From assembly GCA_905250075.1 (NCBI GenBank), contig CAJNOP010000012.1, positions 1,708,529 through 1,772,528 of the forward strand: a DNA stretch of 64,000 bases, read 5' to 3'. The notes beneath the pieces were generated by a model. The model was not told the DNA's origin. It ran no database searches and saw only the letters and a list, made by a program, of their open reading frames with translations. Source of the stretch: Rotaria sp. Silwood1 (taxonomy: Eukaryota > Rotifera > Eurotatoria > Philodinida > Philodinidae). Both the position numbers and the translations under genes were made by a program. Below are positions 20,090-32,997 of this stretch, piece after piece (positions within the stretch are counted from its first letter, which is position 1; each line of letters begins with the position of its first letter).

Positions 20090-21916
20090 AAGAAGTATTA
20101 TTTAAATAAAGTGTTCACTGTAAATCTTACGTTTTCAAAATGCTGCTTTGTCTTATACCACTTTTTCAGACAAATGTACGTGTTCTCCTTGTGGCATTAC
20201 TATTTCTTTTGATGAATGGTATCGTTCAGAGTCTGTCTAACTAGCACTTTAGTATTTAATAAAAATGCTTTTGTGAACAATGAAATTCAATGATTAAACA
20301 ATATCGAAAGATTCTATCGGGATATGAAAGTCAGAAGTCAGAGTTGTTCTTCGTCTCTTATTTCGTTTGCTGAATGGTGTAAGAAACAAATGCGAGGGTG
20401 ATTATGAATATTGTCGGAAACAAACTAAAAATGTTGTAACCCCATCATTTGCAATTTCCTGTGAGAATCAAAAAGAATGAAAAAGAGATCATCTAAATTA
20501 GTCCTACCTTCCTCTGTATTTAATGTTATCATTATGTGGTCCTCATGAAATCGGAGAGGCATTGACAACAGAGTGTTCTATGCCAATAGCAGATTTTGAA
20601 GAAAAAATGGCTATCAATATAGACGATATTGATCATTAATAAGAGTAAGTTCATACATTAAGTTTTACAACAGTAGCATCTTTTTAGAGAACGATAGTCT
20701 TCTCTGAGTTACAGTAGATCAGTTTTTTTAGCATGGGAAAGTCAAAACGAATGTTTACTTGTAGGCTGTGGTGTGAAATCACTATTAACAAAAACTAAGC
20801 TTGATTCGATACAATCAGAAACGACGTGAAGACATCAGTGTTTATATACGATGAATTTTGAATATAAGAAAAGATCATATATTCGGTATTTATCGTTCGA
20901 AAAATCTTTTTAGAAGAAAGTTGTACACATTGTTTATGATCTAATACTTTTTTCTACTCTTGTTGTGTAAAATTAATCCAGTTGTTCACAGAAAAATCTG
21001 AGCATTGTCATGCTCAATACTTGGATAATAGTTATAACAAACAGAGAGTTTAAAATTGATAACTGGCAAGATTTGTTTACAGAAAAGTTCTTGTCTTGCT
21101 GTCCTCACAACTAAGTGGTTTTTTTTATCGAATTCTATGCATATGTTTAAATTCATGCTTAAATTTCTGTATTTGATCGCAGCCTGCGAGAAAGGTCAAA
21201 ATATGGAATGAAGAAACCACTAATGATTTAGCCCGTAAGAATTATCTGTTTAGTTTTTCTCCGAATGCCTGGAGCATTACAACCTGAAGTAAGGTGTAGG
21301 TGTTTGTATCTCCGCATAGACAACCATATCGATATCCAAACTTATCATGCATGACTTTATGAGGAAACTATCATTTATTATTTATCATTTTCTGCATTTT
21401 GTATCTCCCGAATGCCAATGAATTATGAAAATCGAATTCCAGATGTGCACGCGTTCCGCTTACACGGACTCAACAGAAACTTTTTCCAATTTGATATATT
21501 AGCGAAAAAAAAACAATTTGTTATCTATTCGTTTTTCGAATCCATTTTAAGAACAATGAAGAAAAAACCCACATTAAATAATAAAATATATATATGTCAA
21601 TATTTATTATTGAGATGTTTTTGATTTATTCATTAAATATAAATAAAATGATTATATCTACTCAAACGAAAAAAATAAAAGAGAGTCAAATGGGATATCA
21701 CGGAAAAAAGGAAATATTGTCTTGAGGATAGAAAGAAAATCACTGCAACTTGTGTGACAAAAAACATATTAAAATAGATTGTTTTTTTTGTGTCAATACG
21801 TGAAAAAAAGAAATTCACAAACTGAAAAAAAGAAAAGTTATCAATTTAATAGCATCGGTATATATTCATTTCGTTCGTTGTTTTTTTTTTCAATCACTTG
21901 AAGATATTCACGATTC
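20090..21916. other. Intergenic region, no gene recognised
   Basis: 1.8 kb between the convergent hydrolase remnant and adenylosuccinate synthetase. AATAAA-type signals occur just after the hydrolase stop (20104-20110). Only short random frames are seen. Confidence 0.5.
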
Positions 21917-24417
21917 TTAAAAAACGCGTATCATTGCCATACGATCTTTGCCAACACCAATCCATTTCACTAGAAACAAAAACAAAAAAGATTTCTTACA
22001 GAAAAACAAAATACTAAAATACAAACCAGGAACACCAAGATATTGTTCAATAAATTGTACATAAAGTTTTGCATTATGTGGTAATGAATTAAATGTACGA
22101 CATTCAGATGTTGAACGTCCACGCCAACCCGGGAAAGTAACATATTCGACTTCAATATCATGCATCGTGTCAACCGACGCTATTCAACATTAAAAAGAGT
22201 AAATAAAAAACAAAGATTTTTTTCAAAATATTCTTACCAGGAAAACTTGGTAGTTCAACACCATTTCGTTTATATGTTGTTGCAACTTTAATTTCTGGTA
22301 ATTCATCAAGTGTATCAAGTTTAGTTAAACATAAAGCTGTAAAACCATTTATCATATTGGTATATTTAAGTAAAACAAGATCAAGCCAACCACAACGACG
22401 TTTTCGACCTGTTGTAACACCCCATTCACGACCACGTGTTTGTAAATGTTCACCGATTTCCTATCAAAAAAAAATTAAATCATTTTATAAAAATTTACTT
22501 AATAGTTTTTGTTTTTTACATTTTTAAGTTCTGTTGGAAATACACCATCACCAACACGTGTTGTATAAGCTTTAACAACACCATAAATATCTCCAATATA
22601 TTTTGGTGGTAAACCAAGACCAGTGCATACACCACCGATACTACAATTCGATGAAGTTACATATGGATATGTACCTTGAAAAACAAAATACATCATTCTA
22701 TAAATTATACATAAATCCATAAACGTACCAAAATCAATATCAAGCATTGTAGCATTAGCACCTTCGACAAGAATTTTTTTCGAACCATCAATAATAGCTT
22801 CATTTAAATAAGCTATAGTGTCAATTGTCATGGGGCGAAAATATTCGGCAAGTTGTTTAAATTGTTCCATTGTCTTTTCAATATCACCTTCCAAATCAGG
22901 AAATGTTAATTTATAATAATTATAAAGACTTCGTAATCTATTATAAATACAAATATAATTATAAATGATTTTCTTAATAACTGATTAACTTTTCAGCAAA
23001 AATTGTAAAGTCACCCATTAAATCAATCATACGAATACCATTTCGTGTGACCTGAAATCAAGTTTTATTTTAAAACATTTTAACTAGAAACATTATTATA
23101 CTTTAGATGAATATGTTGGTCCAATGCCTTTTTTAGTTGTACCAAGACTAATCAATCATTATTTTTATTATAAAAATAAAAACAAATCGACACCGTATCA
23201 CTTACCTACTCTTACCACGTCCACGTTCTATTAATCCATCGGTTTGTTTATGAAAATCAAAAACTAAAAAGAACAAAGCCGTGAACGCAATCTTTATCAG
23301 ATTAAAATATATAAGTGCGAAACACTTCTTTGCTTAGAAATTATTGAATATGATGCAGAAAAGTAGTTTTAAAAAGAGAAAAATATATTTTGAGACAATG
23401 TTTCTCTTCAAACTTATTTCGTTTTATATGTCATTTGATGCAGTCCGAGGTACTAATGTCAAATATACTAGTTTTGTTGATTAAATATTTTTTGCAGGTC
23501 AGAAAAACTAGAGAATATTCTGGCAAAATTTAGAGATCGGATATGGATGGATTGCTCGTTGTAGAGTACTAACCCTTAGGACGATGCTGAAGCCCAAAAG
23601 TATTTTTTGCCATTGTATTTATCGTAGTTTGAAGATTTAGAAAATGTACTGAATTTGTTTGTCAAACAGTTGTATTTTGTTAGCTATCAATTTTCTTGAT
23701 GACATGACGATTTTCAAACAACTAGTTTTTCAGTTTTTTTTTTTGAGGGTTACAACAAAGTTATTTATACCATTAGATAGACTATTTTTACTAAATGTAT
23801 ATCTCTATTCTTCAACATTCGTTTTAGATTGTGTTTCACAGAATGTACAAAAACTATATTTCGATTGAAATACCTAAATGTGCTCGATCAGAAATAAGTA
23901 AACGTTTCGACCAATTGGTTATACCACGTGATTCATTCTTTTTTATTTCTTCTACTAATTCTGGTAAATTTACTACACAACCATTTCCTACAATATACAC
24001 ATTAATGTATTTTTTTTTGATAACTTTATTTAATTATTTACCAACTATGTTCACACAACGGTCTAGATGAAAACCTGATGGTAACATATGAAAATCATAT
24101 TCAACACCATCGACTACAACACTATGACCAGCATTGTTACCTCCCTATTATTATTATTTAGATAAAAAAACTATTTAATAAATAATTGCTTTACTTGGCA
24201 ACGACAAACAATATCAGCTTCAGATGCCAATAAATCAACAAGTTTGCCTTTGCCCTGACAAAAAGAAATATTCATAAAGAAAATTTCAATATTAATTATT
24301 TCTACTTACTTCATCACCCCATTGTGCACCAAGAACGATGGAGACCATCGATGGACTTGGAAATGGATGAACCGTAGCACTCTCACGTCGCTGAGCTGTT
24401 AACGGACGTGATGTCAT
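21917..24417 (-). CDS. ADSS: Adenylosuccinate synthetase
   Basis: Converts IMP, aspartate and GTP to adenylosuccinate, the first committed step from IMP to AMP, in the cytosol. Twelve exons on the minus strand: 24310-24417, 24195-24254, 24042-24144, 23874-23987, 23206-23263, 23102-23147, 22990-23051, 22729-22937, 22520-22674, 22238-22460, 22027-22179, 21917-21969. Phase is continuous over 447 codons, close to the family length near 450. Motifs in order: [13 protein letters not shown] (GTP/Mg loop with catalytic Asp), GGNNAGH with the catalytic His, [19 protein letters not shown] (IMP contacts), [69 protein letters not shown], and the C-terminal WIGVGKDR guanine-binding region. All key residues seen are retained. 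A CAATAG just before the ATG could be a splice acceptor. Intron 4 is the longest, about 610 bp. Confidence 0.96.
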
Positions 24418-24424
24418 CCTATTG

Positions 24425-24721
24425 TTTTAATCTATAAAATTGAAACAGATCGTTTACTTTTTTTTCTTCTCTGTAGAATAAGTTTGTTTATCTATGATTT
24501 AACGCCAAAATTTTCAAAAAAAAAAGAGAAGAAAAGAAAAGATATAACTATTTGAAGAAATATAAGAAGTTGCAAGAAACATACTCTCTCAGACATACAA
24601 GCAACACTTTACTATAATAAAATGCACAAGAATGTCAATAGCAATAATAACGATAGAATTTTAAATGATCCACAAAAAGAATCGATATGTTTTTTTTTTT
24701 CGATTAGTCTTATAATGTTAA
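24425..24721. other. Short intergenic spacer
   Basis: About 300 bp between the ADSS start and the stop of the next minus-strand gene. A/T-rich, with TTATAATA- and AATAAAA-like sequence near 24612-24620. It is both the ADSS upstream region and the 3' region of its neighbour. Nothing else recognised. Confidence 0.45.
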
Positions 24722-27700
24722 TTAACGTCGGTTACCGAAATTTCGGACATTTCGATTGGCACCTCGTCCTCGAATGGATGAATTATTGTTATTGTTATTA
24801 TTACTACTGCTATACGAAAATGTTGAACCAGGTTGCTTATTCATGGATTGGAAATGACTTGCACCATGGCCACGACCACGATTATTATTTCCACCTCTTG
24901 ATGATCCTCGCCATGGTGCTTGAGCTGATTGTTCCATTTGGTTGTGATGTCCAAAATTTCCATAACGTGGTTCTTCATTACCAAATGATGGTCCTCCGGA
25001 TCGTCCATAAGTATTCGATGAACTATGTCCTAATGACGTTTGCCCATATTCATCGAATGTATGTGATTGTGGAGCTACTGGATTTTGTGTATTGGTGAAT
25101 GGTGGATACATTGTTGAAGAAGCATTCCCAGTCGACGGACCAGATGATGCTCGGTAATCAGCATAGGAACGTATAGGTGGAGCATTTGTTCCCATTTGAT
25201 TTTGTTGTTGATTGCCAGCAGATAAAAAATAAGATGGATTTGTATTATTACTATTATTATTAACTCCAAACGCACCCAATGAATTTTGATTTTGATAATG
25301 TGATTGACTCATAATTGGTGCTGTTGATTGTTGATGTTGAGAACGTTGAAGATTATTAGCAACATGATGAATAAACTCGTTTGTTGGACCTGTATGAGCT
25401 CGATTATGAGAACGATGAGATGAACCTCCGAATGGAGGTGCATTTGGTTGTGGATGGTATTCAGCAACAGCCTAAAAATGAAAGAAAAATAATAATACAG
25501 TTTCTTTATCAAATCATCTTAATTAATTTAAATAATAGTGAATGAAAAAACCTTTGCAACAGCACGTATAAAATTTGGATCATAGTTTGATTGTTGATTA
25601 TCATATCCTCCCCCACGGCCATCAAAGCGTGATTGTTGTTCATCAACATAATTATTTCCTCTAGACATAAGGTGTGCTGGTCTACCACCACCAGCACCAC
25701 CACCATAATATCCATTATTATCTGAGGCAAGTGATTGTAATTCAAAATTTGATCGTTCAAAAAACTCTTCACGTTGTTGAACAACTGGACGGCGAGATGA
25801 TGGCCAACGATCATTTCCATTATTATATGGTGCTGATCGTCCATAACTATATTGATCCATTTCATAATTTCTCATCGGTCCAGGACCACGATTTGCACCT
25901 GGAAATGAATTATTAAGATCGGCACGAAATCGCTTATTTGGTGGGCCCGTAGCAGGAAAAGATCTTTTAGCAGCAGCTCCTAAAAAATGAATATTATAAA
26001 ACAAAATAGATTGCATGTTGAGATGTCAGCTGATACATTGGTTGACAGCGGTGCAACCTTATTGACAAGAAAGTAGACAGTAACATTTCCAAAAACTGAT
26101 TTAGGATGGCAGATTTAGTCTTATTCTTTTTTTAATAAAGTTATACCTCGATGAGCAGCTGGTGTGTGGAATTGTCCTCCTCGTGTGTTATTAAATCCAC
26201 CACGTTTTTTTTGTTGATTTCTTGCTGTAACATTATTATTTCGATGATTTTGTGTTGTAGTTTTGTTAGTAGATGATTTTGATTTTCGTGCTGATTTAGC
26301 ATTTACAATACGAGTGGCACCTTCAAATGAATCAAATGGATAATTTCGTAAAAATGATGTTGTATCGTCATCAAGTTGTTCACGTGTTGCACAACGCCAT
26401 TGATAACGACTTTTAATATCATCAGGAATTTCTGACAATTGCGTTATACCATTAAATTTAAATATAGAAGGAAGTATAACAACATTAGCAAAACGCTAAA
26501 TAAAAAAAAACAAGAGATGAATTTATAAATAAAGCATAAAGTTCATACAACAACAAGATCTTTATGATTCGACGATGTTTGTTTATCTTTGTGTTCAATA
26601 GTATGTAAATGCTAAAATAAATTATCTTTTTCGTTTTACTAAAAAAAGAAAAAAAAAAATTACTTTTTCTAATGCCCATTGGTCTGTAAAAACTAATTCA
26701 CAATAAGCACAACAAAAACGTCCACGATTTGCAAGACTATTTGGTGCAAGATAAAGTGCCATGGTTGCTTTATAATCATCATAAATATTTGTACCCATTA
26801 TTTCCTTCATTGATTTACCATTAATTAATGACTAAAAATAACAAATTATTAAAACAAAGAAAAAAAAAACATTTCAACAAAACAAACTTCTTGCATAGCT
26901 CGACGCCATGGCAAAAAACTAGTTTGATAATGACGAAATTGTTCTAAGTGATCTAATCCATTGAGATGCTAGAAAATATTTCAATTATTATAGATATATA
27001 TATATTTTTTTGTTTTATATTTACTTGTACACAATATTTTTCTGATGTTAAAAAAATTGAGCATATATCACAGAAGAATGTATTCTTTTTCTTAAAACTT
27101 CGTCGTGCAATACCAGATAGAAATTGTTGTTCACGTTTTAATTCACCACATTTCGAATAAATATCAATAACAATATTATTTAACACATCCTAAAAGCAAA
27201 AAGAAGAAACTTTTTTTTTTCTTTCTAAATATTAGTCAAATGAGATATAAAAATTTAAGATAGAAAAAAAAGTACTATGTTCTTTCAATAATACATTTCA
27301 AGTATTCTTTTATTCTCATATATCTTAATTCGAATATGAATTTAAAACGAAAATGAAATTTCGCATAATTACCTTGCAAACATTTATAACGTCATCGACA
27401 AACGACGGTGGTTCATCAACATCAATTTTTTCTGTTTTCAATATCTCATGTGTGGTAATAGCAGTATTCTGTTCCACACCGTTGTCTTCATTGCTATCCT
27501 TAGCAGAAGACATATTACCGTTTTCAAACGGTTCTTCTTGCTGCTGCTTCTTTATCATGACCTGTGACTGATCTTTGGCCATAGTAAAAATAACAGAGCT
27601 CTTTTGAGCATTGTGATGAATGTTATCAGGCGCAATTTTTTCTATAAAATTAAATATATACACACGGAATATATATTGTAACAGTTGTGAAGAAAAAATA

Positions 27701-29226
27701 ATAAGAAAGAAGAATAAACTCAATATGTAAGTCTCTTTTCATTTGAACAATGAAATTGTTCATGAATGTATCAAAACAAAAAGCATGTCTCGATATAAAA
27801 CAACTATGATACTTATTCGTTTTTGGCAAAGAGAATATTCTTTATTACAGACGCTTACTCTTAATATAATAGATTTCCATAGGTAATGCTGCTATATCAT
27901 TCGCACGATCAGTAATCATCTCTTTAAGAAGTTGTTCACGAATTTGAGTTGTAGTTGTACCAATTTTCGAATAAGTTTTATCTTGAAAGACAAGTGTAAC
28001 TTGTAAATTTCGTCTTTTACGTGTATTTGTTGAGGTTGCTTTTTGTTGATTGTTATTAATTTCAGTTTTTTCTGTTTCAGGTTGTTGTGATGATAAGTCA
28101 GGTTCTTCATTTGTATGTTTGTAAAGAAAATGAAATTTGTCACTTTGATAACAAAACTAAACAAAATAAAGCAGTTTTGATTCAATTTAATATTAGAACT
28201 AAAGAGAAAACACTATGAATAAATTACTCATGTTGTCATACTCCCGATAGAATGGCGATCAGAGGATAGGGAACTATGTAAAACTCAAACTATTGCCAAT
28301 ATATCGTACATTATACTGATGATTTCTGTTCGGTCCATATCTTACAAGTACACATAAGGTTTTAGGTACTTATACAGCGGTAGGAAATCTTCTTTGATCT
28401 ATCTGTTGACTATCTTCTTTTTATAAATCTTGCGCGTCTAATAGATTGTACATCTGTCTGTTTTCGTTTCTCAGTCAAGGTCAAGTATACTATGCATAGA
28501 TATATAAGCTTGTTTTCTTTTGTTTTGGAAAAGAAAAGGGCAAGCAACATGCGTTGTTGATGAATATTTGTTAATATCATTCTCAATAACAAAAAACAAT
28601 CTATGATAAATTTATATTATATTATCTGCATTTTATTAGATTTGTTTTATGATTAATGAGAAGAAACTTTCTGAATTAATGGAATAATTTAAAACTGTAT
28701 ATGATTTTTAAAAAATACGAAAAATGTTCGATTGTCTAAATATTCTATTATTAAACTTACATTATTATGAAAAGCTAAATGAATAGCTTGATCATAAATC
28801 GATGGTACAAAACGATTTTCATCACATAATTTTTTAACATTTTCACGGTGATTATTTTCTAATACATGTTTATAATATAGTGACAATGTTCCACGCATTA
28901 AATTACATGCTGAGCATACTGGTTGTTGACGTATACGTACAACACCAACATGACCATCCTAAAAAATAAACAATAAAAACAATCGATTAAATCTATGATT
29001 GAAAACAATATCGAGATAATTTACTTACATCAGAATCCTTATAACAAATGACCGAACAATTATCATCATCATTTTGTGCTCTAAAAATTTATAAAAAAAA
29101 AAAAAAAAATTCGTTATTTATTTCATTTTATCGCGTAATAACCTACTTGTTATTGATATTGTTAGTATTGGTATTATTGTTATTATTCGTTTGTCGAGTA
29201 TTTGAAAATTTTCCTCGATTCGTCAT
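24722..29226 (-). CDS. Matrin/U1-like zinc-finger protein with RG/N-rich tail, unrecognised family
   Basis: Twelve exons in continuous phase, 966 aa: 29147-29226, 29029-29080, 28761-28958, 27859-28156, 27373-27641, 27025-27189, 26888-26968, 26664-26831, 26549-26611, 26147-26495, 25552-25979, 24722-25471. It begins MTNRGKFSN followed by an Asn/Thr tract. Three CxxC-H-H modules are visible: CSACNLMRG with H in YYKHVLENNH, CDICSIFLTSEKYC with HLNGLDH, and CAYCELVFTDQWALEKHLHTIEH. The last two have the spacing of U1/matrin-type fingers, which usually bind double-stranded or structured RNA. From about residue 500 the protein is basic and rich in Arg, Gly, Asn and Gln, with RGG-like SSRGGNNNRGRG, a possible nuclear signal PPNKRFR, and a C-terminal Asn run plus RGRGANRNVRNFGNRR. 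This suggests a nuclear or granule RNA-binding protein (inference). I do not recognise an orthologue. Its start faces ELP5. Confidence 0.82.
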
Positions 29227-29550
29227 TTGAAAGTTTTTTATCTGAAATAGAAAGAAAAATAAAATAATCATTACAGATAATCATTTTGTCGATTTAAAAA
29301 ACACGCAAAACAAACAATGTATGATTAGTTATATGAAAAAAAAAAGAAGAGTAAACAAATAGTTGTTTCTAAACCTTTTTTTTTCTTCTTGTTCATTCAA
29401 CAATAAATGCTTGAAACAAATCTACACGATCAAAATGGAGGCACTCGTTATTATGTTCTATTGGATAAAGTATAATCGAATAGAAATATACATTAATTAA
29501 TATTAAGAATTTTTCGTAAGTTGTAACAGTATTAAAGAAAAAAATTAATT
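29227..29550. promoter_or_regulatory. Shared upstream region of two divergent genes
   Basis: 324 bp separate the start codons of the zinc-finger gene (-) and ELP5 (+). The region is A/T-rich with poly-T and poly-A tracts and is likely to serve as a bidirectional promoter. No TATA box or initiator can be assigned confidently. TAACAG at 29525-29530 and a CAG at 29421-29431 are not convincing acceptors. Confidence 0.45.
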
Positions 29551-30770
29551 ATGCTTTCATCTCGTTTGAACAATCAATTAAAACCATCATTGGTTTTAGT
29601 AATGGGTAAATTATTAATCAGATCATTTCGTAAATATTCTGTTTTTATTTTTCTTAGACGAAAATTCATTGAATTCATCATTAGGTTTTCAATTTGCTTG
29701 TGCTTATGCCTGCGAAACTGTTGATAAGTAAGATTTTTGTTTATTTTTTTTATTTAATTGCAAGTGAATTTTATTTAGATTTTCAAAGGTTGACATACTT
29801 TTAACTGAACATGATGAAACAAATTGGTTTCAGTCACATGTATTCGCAAAACGTAGTGAATTAACATCAAAGTAAATTTATAATTTTGAAATTCTTAAGC
29901 AAATTTTATATTATAGAATACATGTTATTGATATGTTTGATGATATTCATTCAACGAAAACAATAGAAGAATGTTTGAAAATAACCAATGAAAAAAATTT
30001 AATTATTATTGAATCTCTTCCTTGGTTATTATTACGAACATCACAAGGAGATTTATCACGTTTATTACATAATTGGAGCAGTAAGATATTGAAATAATTG
30101 CAAATAAAAATAAATAAATGTTTATTTTATTATATAGAATCGAATATTGTTATTGCTGTGGTACCATTAGACTGTATCGAAGAAAATTCATTTCTTAAAA
30201 GTCTTGTTTCAATTTCATACATAACAATACGTATTAAAAATCTTCCAAAATCGGAAACAATCGAAGCAAGAATTGAACAACGATCACGGACAAATGTTGA
30301 TACAATTAAATCTGTTTGTTATAACATTTTACCTTCTTTTTCATCAAGTTTTCTTTTTTTATTTCTTAGTGTTTAACATTTTCAGTTGATACACAATTAA
30401 ATATAACTAATTTACATGAAGAAAAAATAAGTAATCGAAAATTAAAATCTGCTGCTAATAATGATGGATTTTCTAAAGTAATTCTATAGAATTATTTCTA
30501 TTTAATTTTAATTCAATTTTAGTCCGATGTTACGGCTAATCTAACATTTAACCTTCGTCTTAAAGATGATGAACTTGTTGCAAAAAATAATCTTGTTTTA
30601 CCATATACAAAACAACAGTAAGATAACATTTCCATATAGAATTAAATCTACTTTAACAATCTGTTTTTTTTTCAAGAACGCAAGTATCAAGCGATAGTTG
30701 TACAATACATTATTCATATGATAAAGAAGATGATATTGATGAAGATGAAGATGATGATTTGAATTTGTGA
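29551..30770 (+). CDS. ELP5: Elongator complex subunit 5
   Basis: Subunit of the ELP4-5-6 RecA-like ring of Elongator, which supports wobble-uridine modification of tRNA. Exons: 29551-29605, 29658-29727, 29779-29871, 29917-30080, 30138-30317, 30386-30477, 30523-30617, 30677-30770; continuous phase, 280 aa (family about 300). The fold has no Walker motifs, as expected. Diagnostic is the C-terminus: TANLTFNLRLKDDELVAKNN then LVLPYTKQQ, followed by an IHYSYDKEDD segment and an acidic DEDEDDDLNL end. The middle shows alternating strand and helix segments (IIIESLPWLLL, VIAVVPLDC). The donor of exon 5 was chosen for phase; an alternative would shift only a few residues. PEX14 starts 48 bp after the stop. 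Confidence 0.82.
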
Positions 30771-30818
30771 TGAATATATTTTCATTTTTTTTAAATATTT
30801 CAGATAAAAAAAATTAAA
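30771..30818 (+). promoter_or_regulatory. 48-bp ELP5-PEX14 spacer with acceptor-like site
   Basis: Between the ELP5 stop and the PEX14 ATG lies a T-rich run ending AAATATTTCAG (AG at 30802-30803), about 16 bp before the ATG. A polypyrimidine-CAG immediately upstream of an internal start codon is what a spliced-leader acceptor in an operon looks like. There is no room for an independent promoter of usual size. Confidence 0.5.
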
Positions 30819-32869
30819 ATGACAGATGAAACAGTAACATCAAGTAACATTCGATCGGATTTGGTATGAAAAAGAAAATGAGATTAAATTTTTGGGGTTT
30901 TCTCTATAAAAAAAATTAATTTACTTGAAGATAGATTTAGTTATTGCCATGTCTATAGCAGAATTGTAATTAAAGAATCTTTCAAGAAACTTTAAAAATA
31001 CGATGGTTGTTGTAAAAAAATCTAAGATGTACTAATGTCAATCTGCATCGGTAGATTTTAGTTGATTTACAACGAAACTGCTATGTTTTATTGAAAATGA
31101 TAGTAGCTTTTAGTAATCTCATCTACTTATTTGTCTTTATTTCTTCGATGATAACGAATTTCGTCAAAATATTGATTCTTCCTAATGGGGAACATTAATT
31201 TCGACAAATATAATTAGTAATTATTTTTCCTATTATTTTATAATGTTATGTCATAGAAATTTTGCTATGAAGAAAAAACTTTTAGTTGAATTATAATTGA
31301 GAACAAATAATACTAATGTTTGTTAATATTGAATGATTTCGAAGTAGACTTAGACCATGTTTTTTGTTCGAAGCAATTTTGAATACATTAGAAAAACTAT
31401 TTAAACTAATTAAAACTAGAGATGTATAAGATCACTTTACTCTACAGGGTAGAGTTCATCGGATCCAAAATTTTCGGACCAAGAGATGATTAATAGAAAA
31501 ATTTCTCAGTCAAGATATAGGATACGGAAAACCTTACTCGGCGCATTTATAATTAAAATCGAAATTTCAATCAAAATTAGCTATCTTTACCTAGAGAGAA
31601 CTACCAGAACTGTCACTCGCTGTTTGAGCTCCTATTGAGCCTATAAGGAACTCTCGGTCAGATTAAAAAACTCCTAATTGTGTTCGTGTCCACGAATCTC
31701 AGGAGTCAAGTTATGACCATTTTGCTGGTTCTTTTTAGAGAAAAAGATTCTTTTCGACTGAAACTTTTAGAATATTTCAAGAGTCATTAGATTTATCCTT
31801 GCGATGGATTTCAAGCTTAAGATTCAGTAAAATGGTCATACCGAGACGTCTTTATACGCTCAAATGGCGAGTTACTGTTCAATTAATCCCATCGTTATCA
31901 TAATTGATCAATTGACATGTTTTAGGTTGATACAGCAATTGGTTTTTTAAAAAATCCAAAAGTTGCTGGTGAATCAATAGATAAAAAACGTGATTTTTTA
32001 AAAAAGAAGGGTAACACTCATTTGCAAAATATATCGAATCATTGATAAACTTGTTTATTTGTTTCCAGGACTTACTGATAATGAAATTGATTATGCATTC
32101 AAAATCATACCACAACAACAAGGTCCGATACTAATTTTGAATGAATTAAGTCTCAAATTTCATTATTATTAATAGAAATGCCTAAAGAAATTGTTCCTCA
32201 TCCTCAACCATCATTTCTTCGCCGATTTTTGTCTGATTTAATCTTAGCTGGTATTCTTGGATATGCATTAAAAATTATCAAACGTTGGTTTCAATCAGTA
32301 AGATAAAAAACAAAGACGATTTTCTATTAAAATAAAAAGTAACTTTTCATATTCTTTCTACAACAGAAACAATCAATAAAACCCAATGAATTAGATGAAA
32401 CAATTAAAAGTCTTCAAAAAACCGTACAAGATATGCAAGCAAGTGTTATTAAACTTGAACAAGCAGCTAATGAATTTCATTCAGCAACGAATTTATCAAC
32501 TAGCAATGGATTACCATTTTCATCACCATTAGAAGAAATCAAACGTGAAATTCAAACGTTAAAAGGTCTATATTTAAGTCGTTCTCAATTCCCATCGATT
32601 CCACAAGTAACTCCTAAAATCCCATCATGGCAATTAGATACTGCAGAAGTAAATTTAAATTTTAAATTAATCAATTAAAAAATTTTCTTTTATAGAAATT
32701 AAAAGCTCGTACATCACCAGTTACTGATGAAACGAATTCTAAAAGAACGAATGATGATAATAAAGAGGATGGTGATAGTATTATTTTAGTTTCGGAAAAT
32801 GAAAAAAAAAGTGATGATGAACATCGTCTATCGCTTAGTCCATCATCAGAATCATCAAATGATGCATAA
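30819..32869 (+). CDS. PEX14: Peroxin-14, peroxisomal import docking protein
   Basis: Membrane docking factor that receives the PTS1 receptor PEX5, together with PEX13, at the peroxisome. Exons: 30819-30863, 31926-32010, 32069-32122, 32176-32297, 32367-32648, 32696-32869; continuous phase, 253 aa. The conserved N-terminal PEX5-binding domain is seen as AIGFLKNPKVAGESIDKKRD followed by FLKKKGLTDNEIDYAF. Next come a hydrophobic segment, LILAGILGYALKII, and a coiled coil (DETIKSLQKTVQDMQASVIK and after). The tail is Ser/Asp-rich and ends SPSSESSNDA. It is shorter than vertebrate PEX14, mainly in the C-terminal tail. Intron 1 is 1.06 kb, long for this window. Lies between ELP5 and MRPL15 on the same strand. 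Confidence 0.93.
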
Positions 32870-32997
32870 TGTTTTTTTTGTCTTTGAAAATAAATTTCTT
32901 CTGTTTGTTTTTTAAAGTTTTTGTGATCATTTGTCATATTTAAATCTTAACTATCATAAAATAAAACCCCATAATTGTTTATAGTTTTAGATCAAAA
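32870..32997 (+). promoter_or_regulatory. 128-bp PEX14-MRPL15 spacer with polyA signal and acceptor-like site
   Basis: AAAATAAATTT at 32887-32897 can serve as the PEX14 polyadenylation signal. AGTTTTAG directly precedes ATCAAAAATG, placing an AG about 9 bp before the MRPL15 start. This order (polyA signal, T-rich acceptor, ATG) in a very short gap fits polycistronic transcription resolved by trans-splicing. Confidence 0.45.

Noticed and set aside
24622-25916. Plus-strand open frames (24622-25098, 25674-25916)
   Set aside because: They are antisense to well-supported exons of the minus-strand zinc-finger gene and read as low-complexity His/Tyr/Val peptides.
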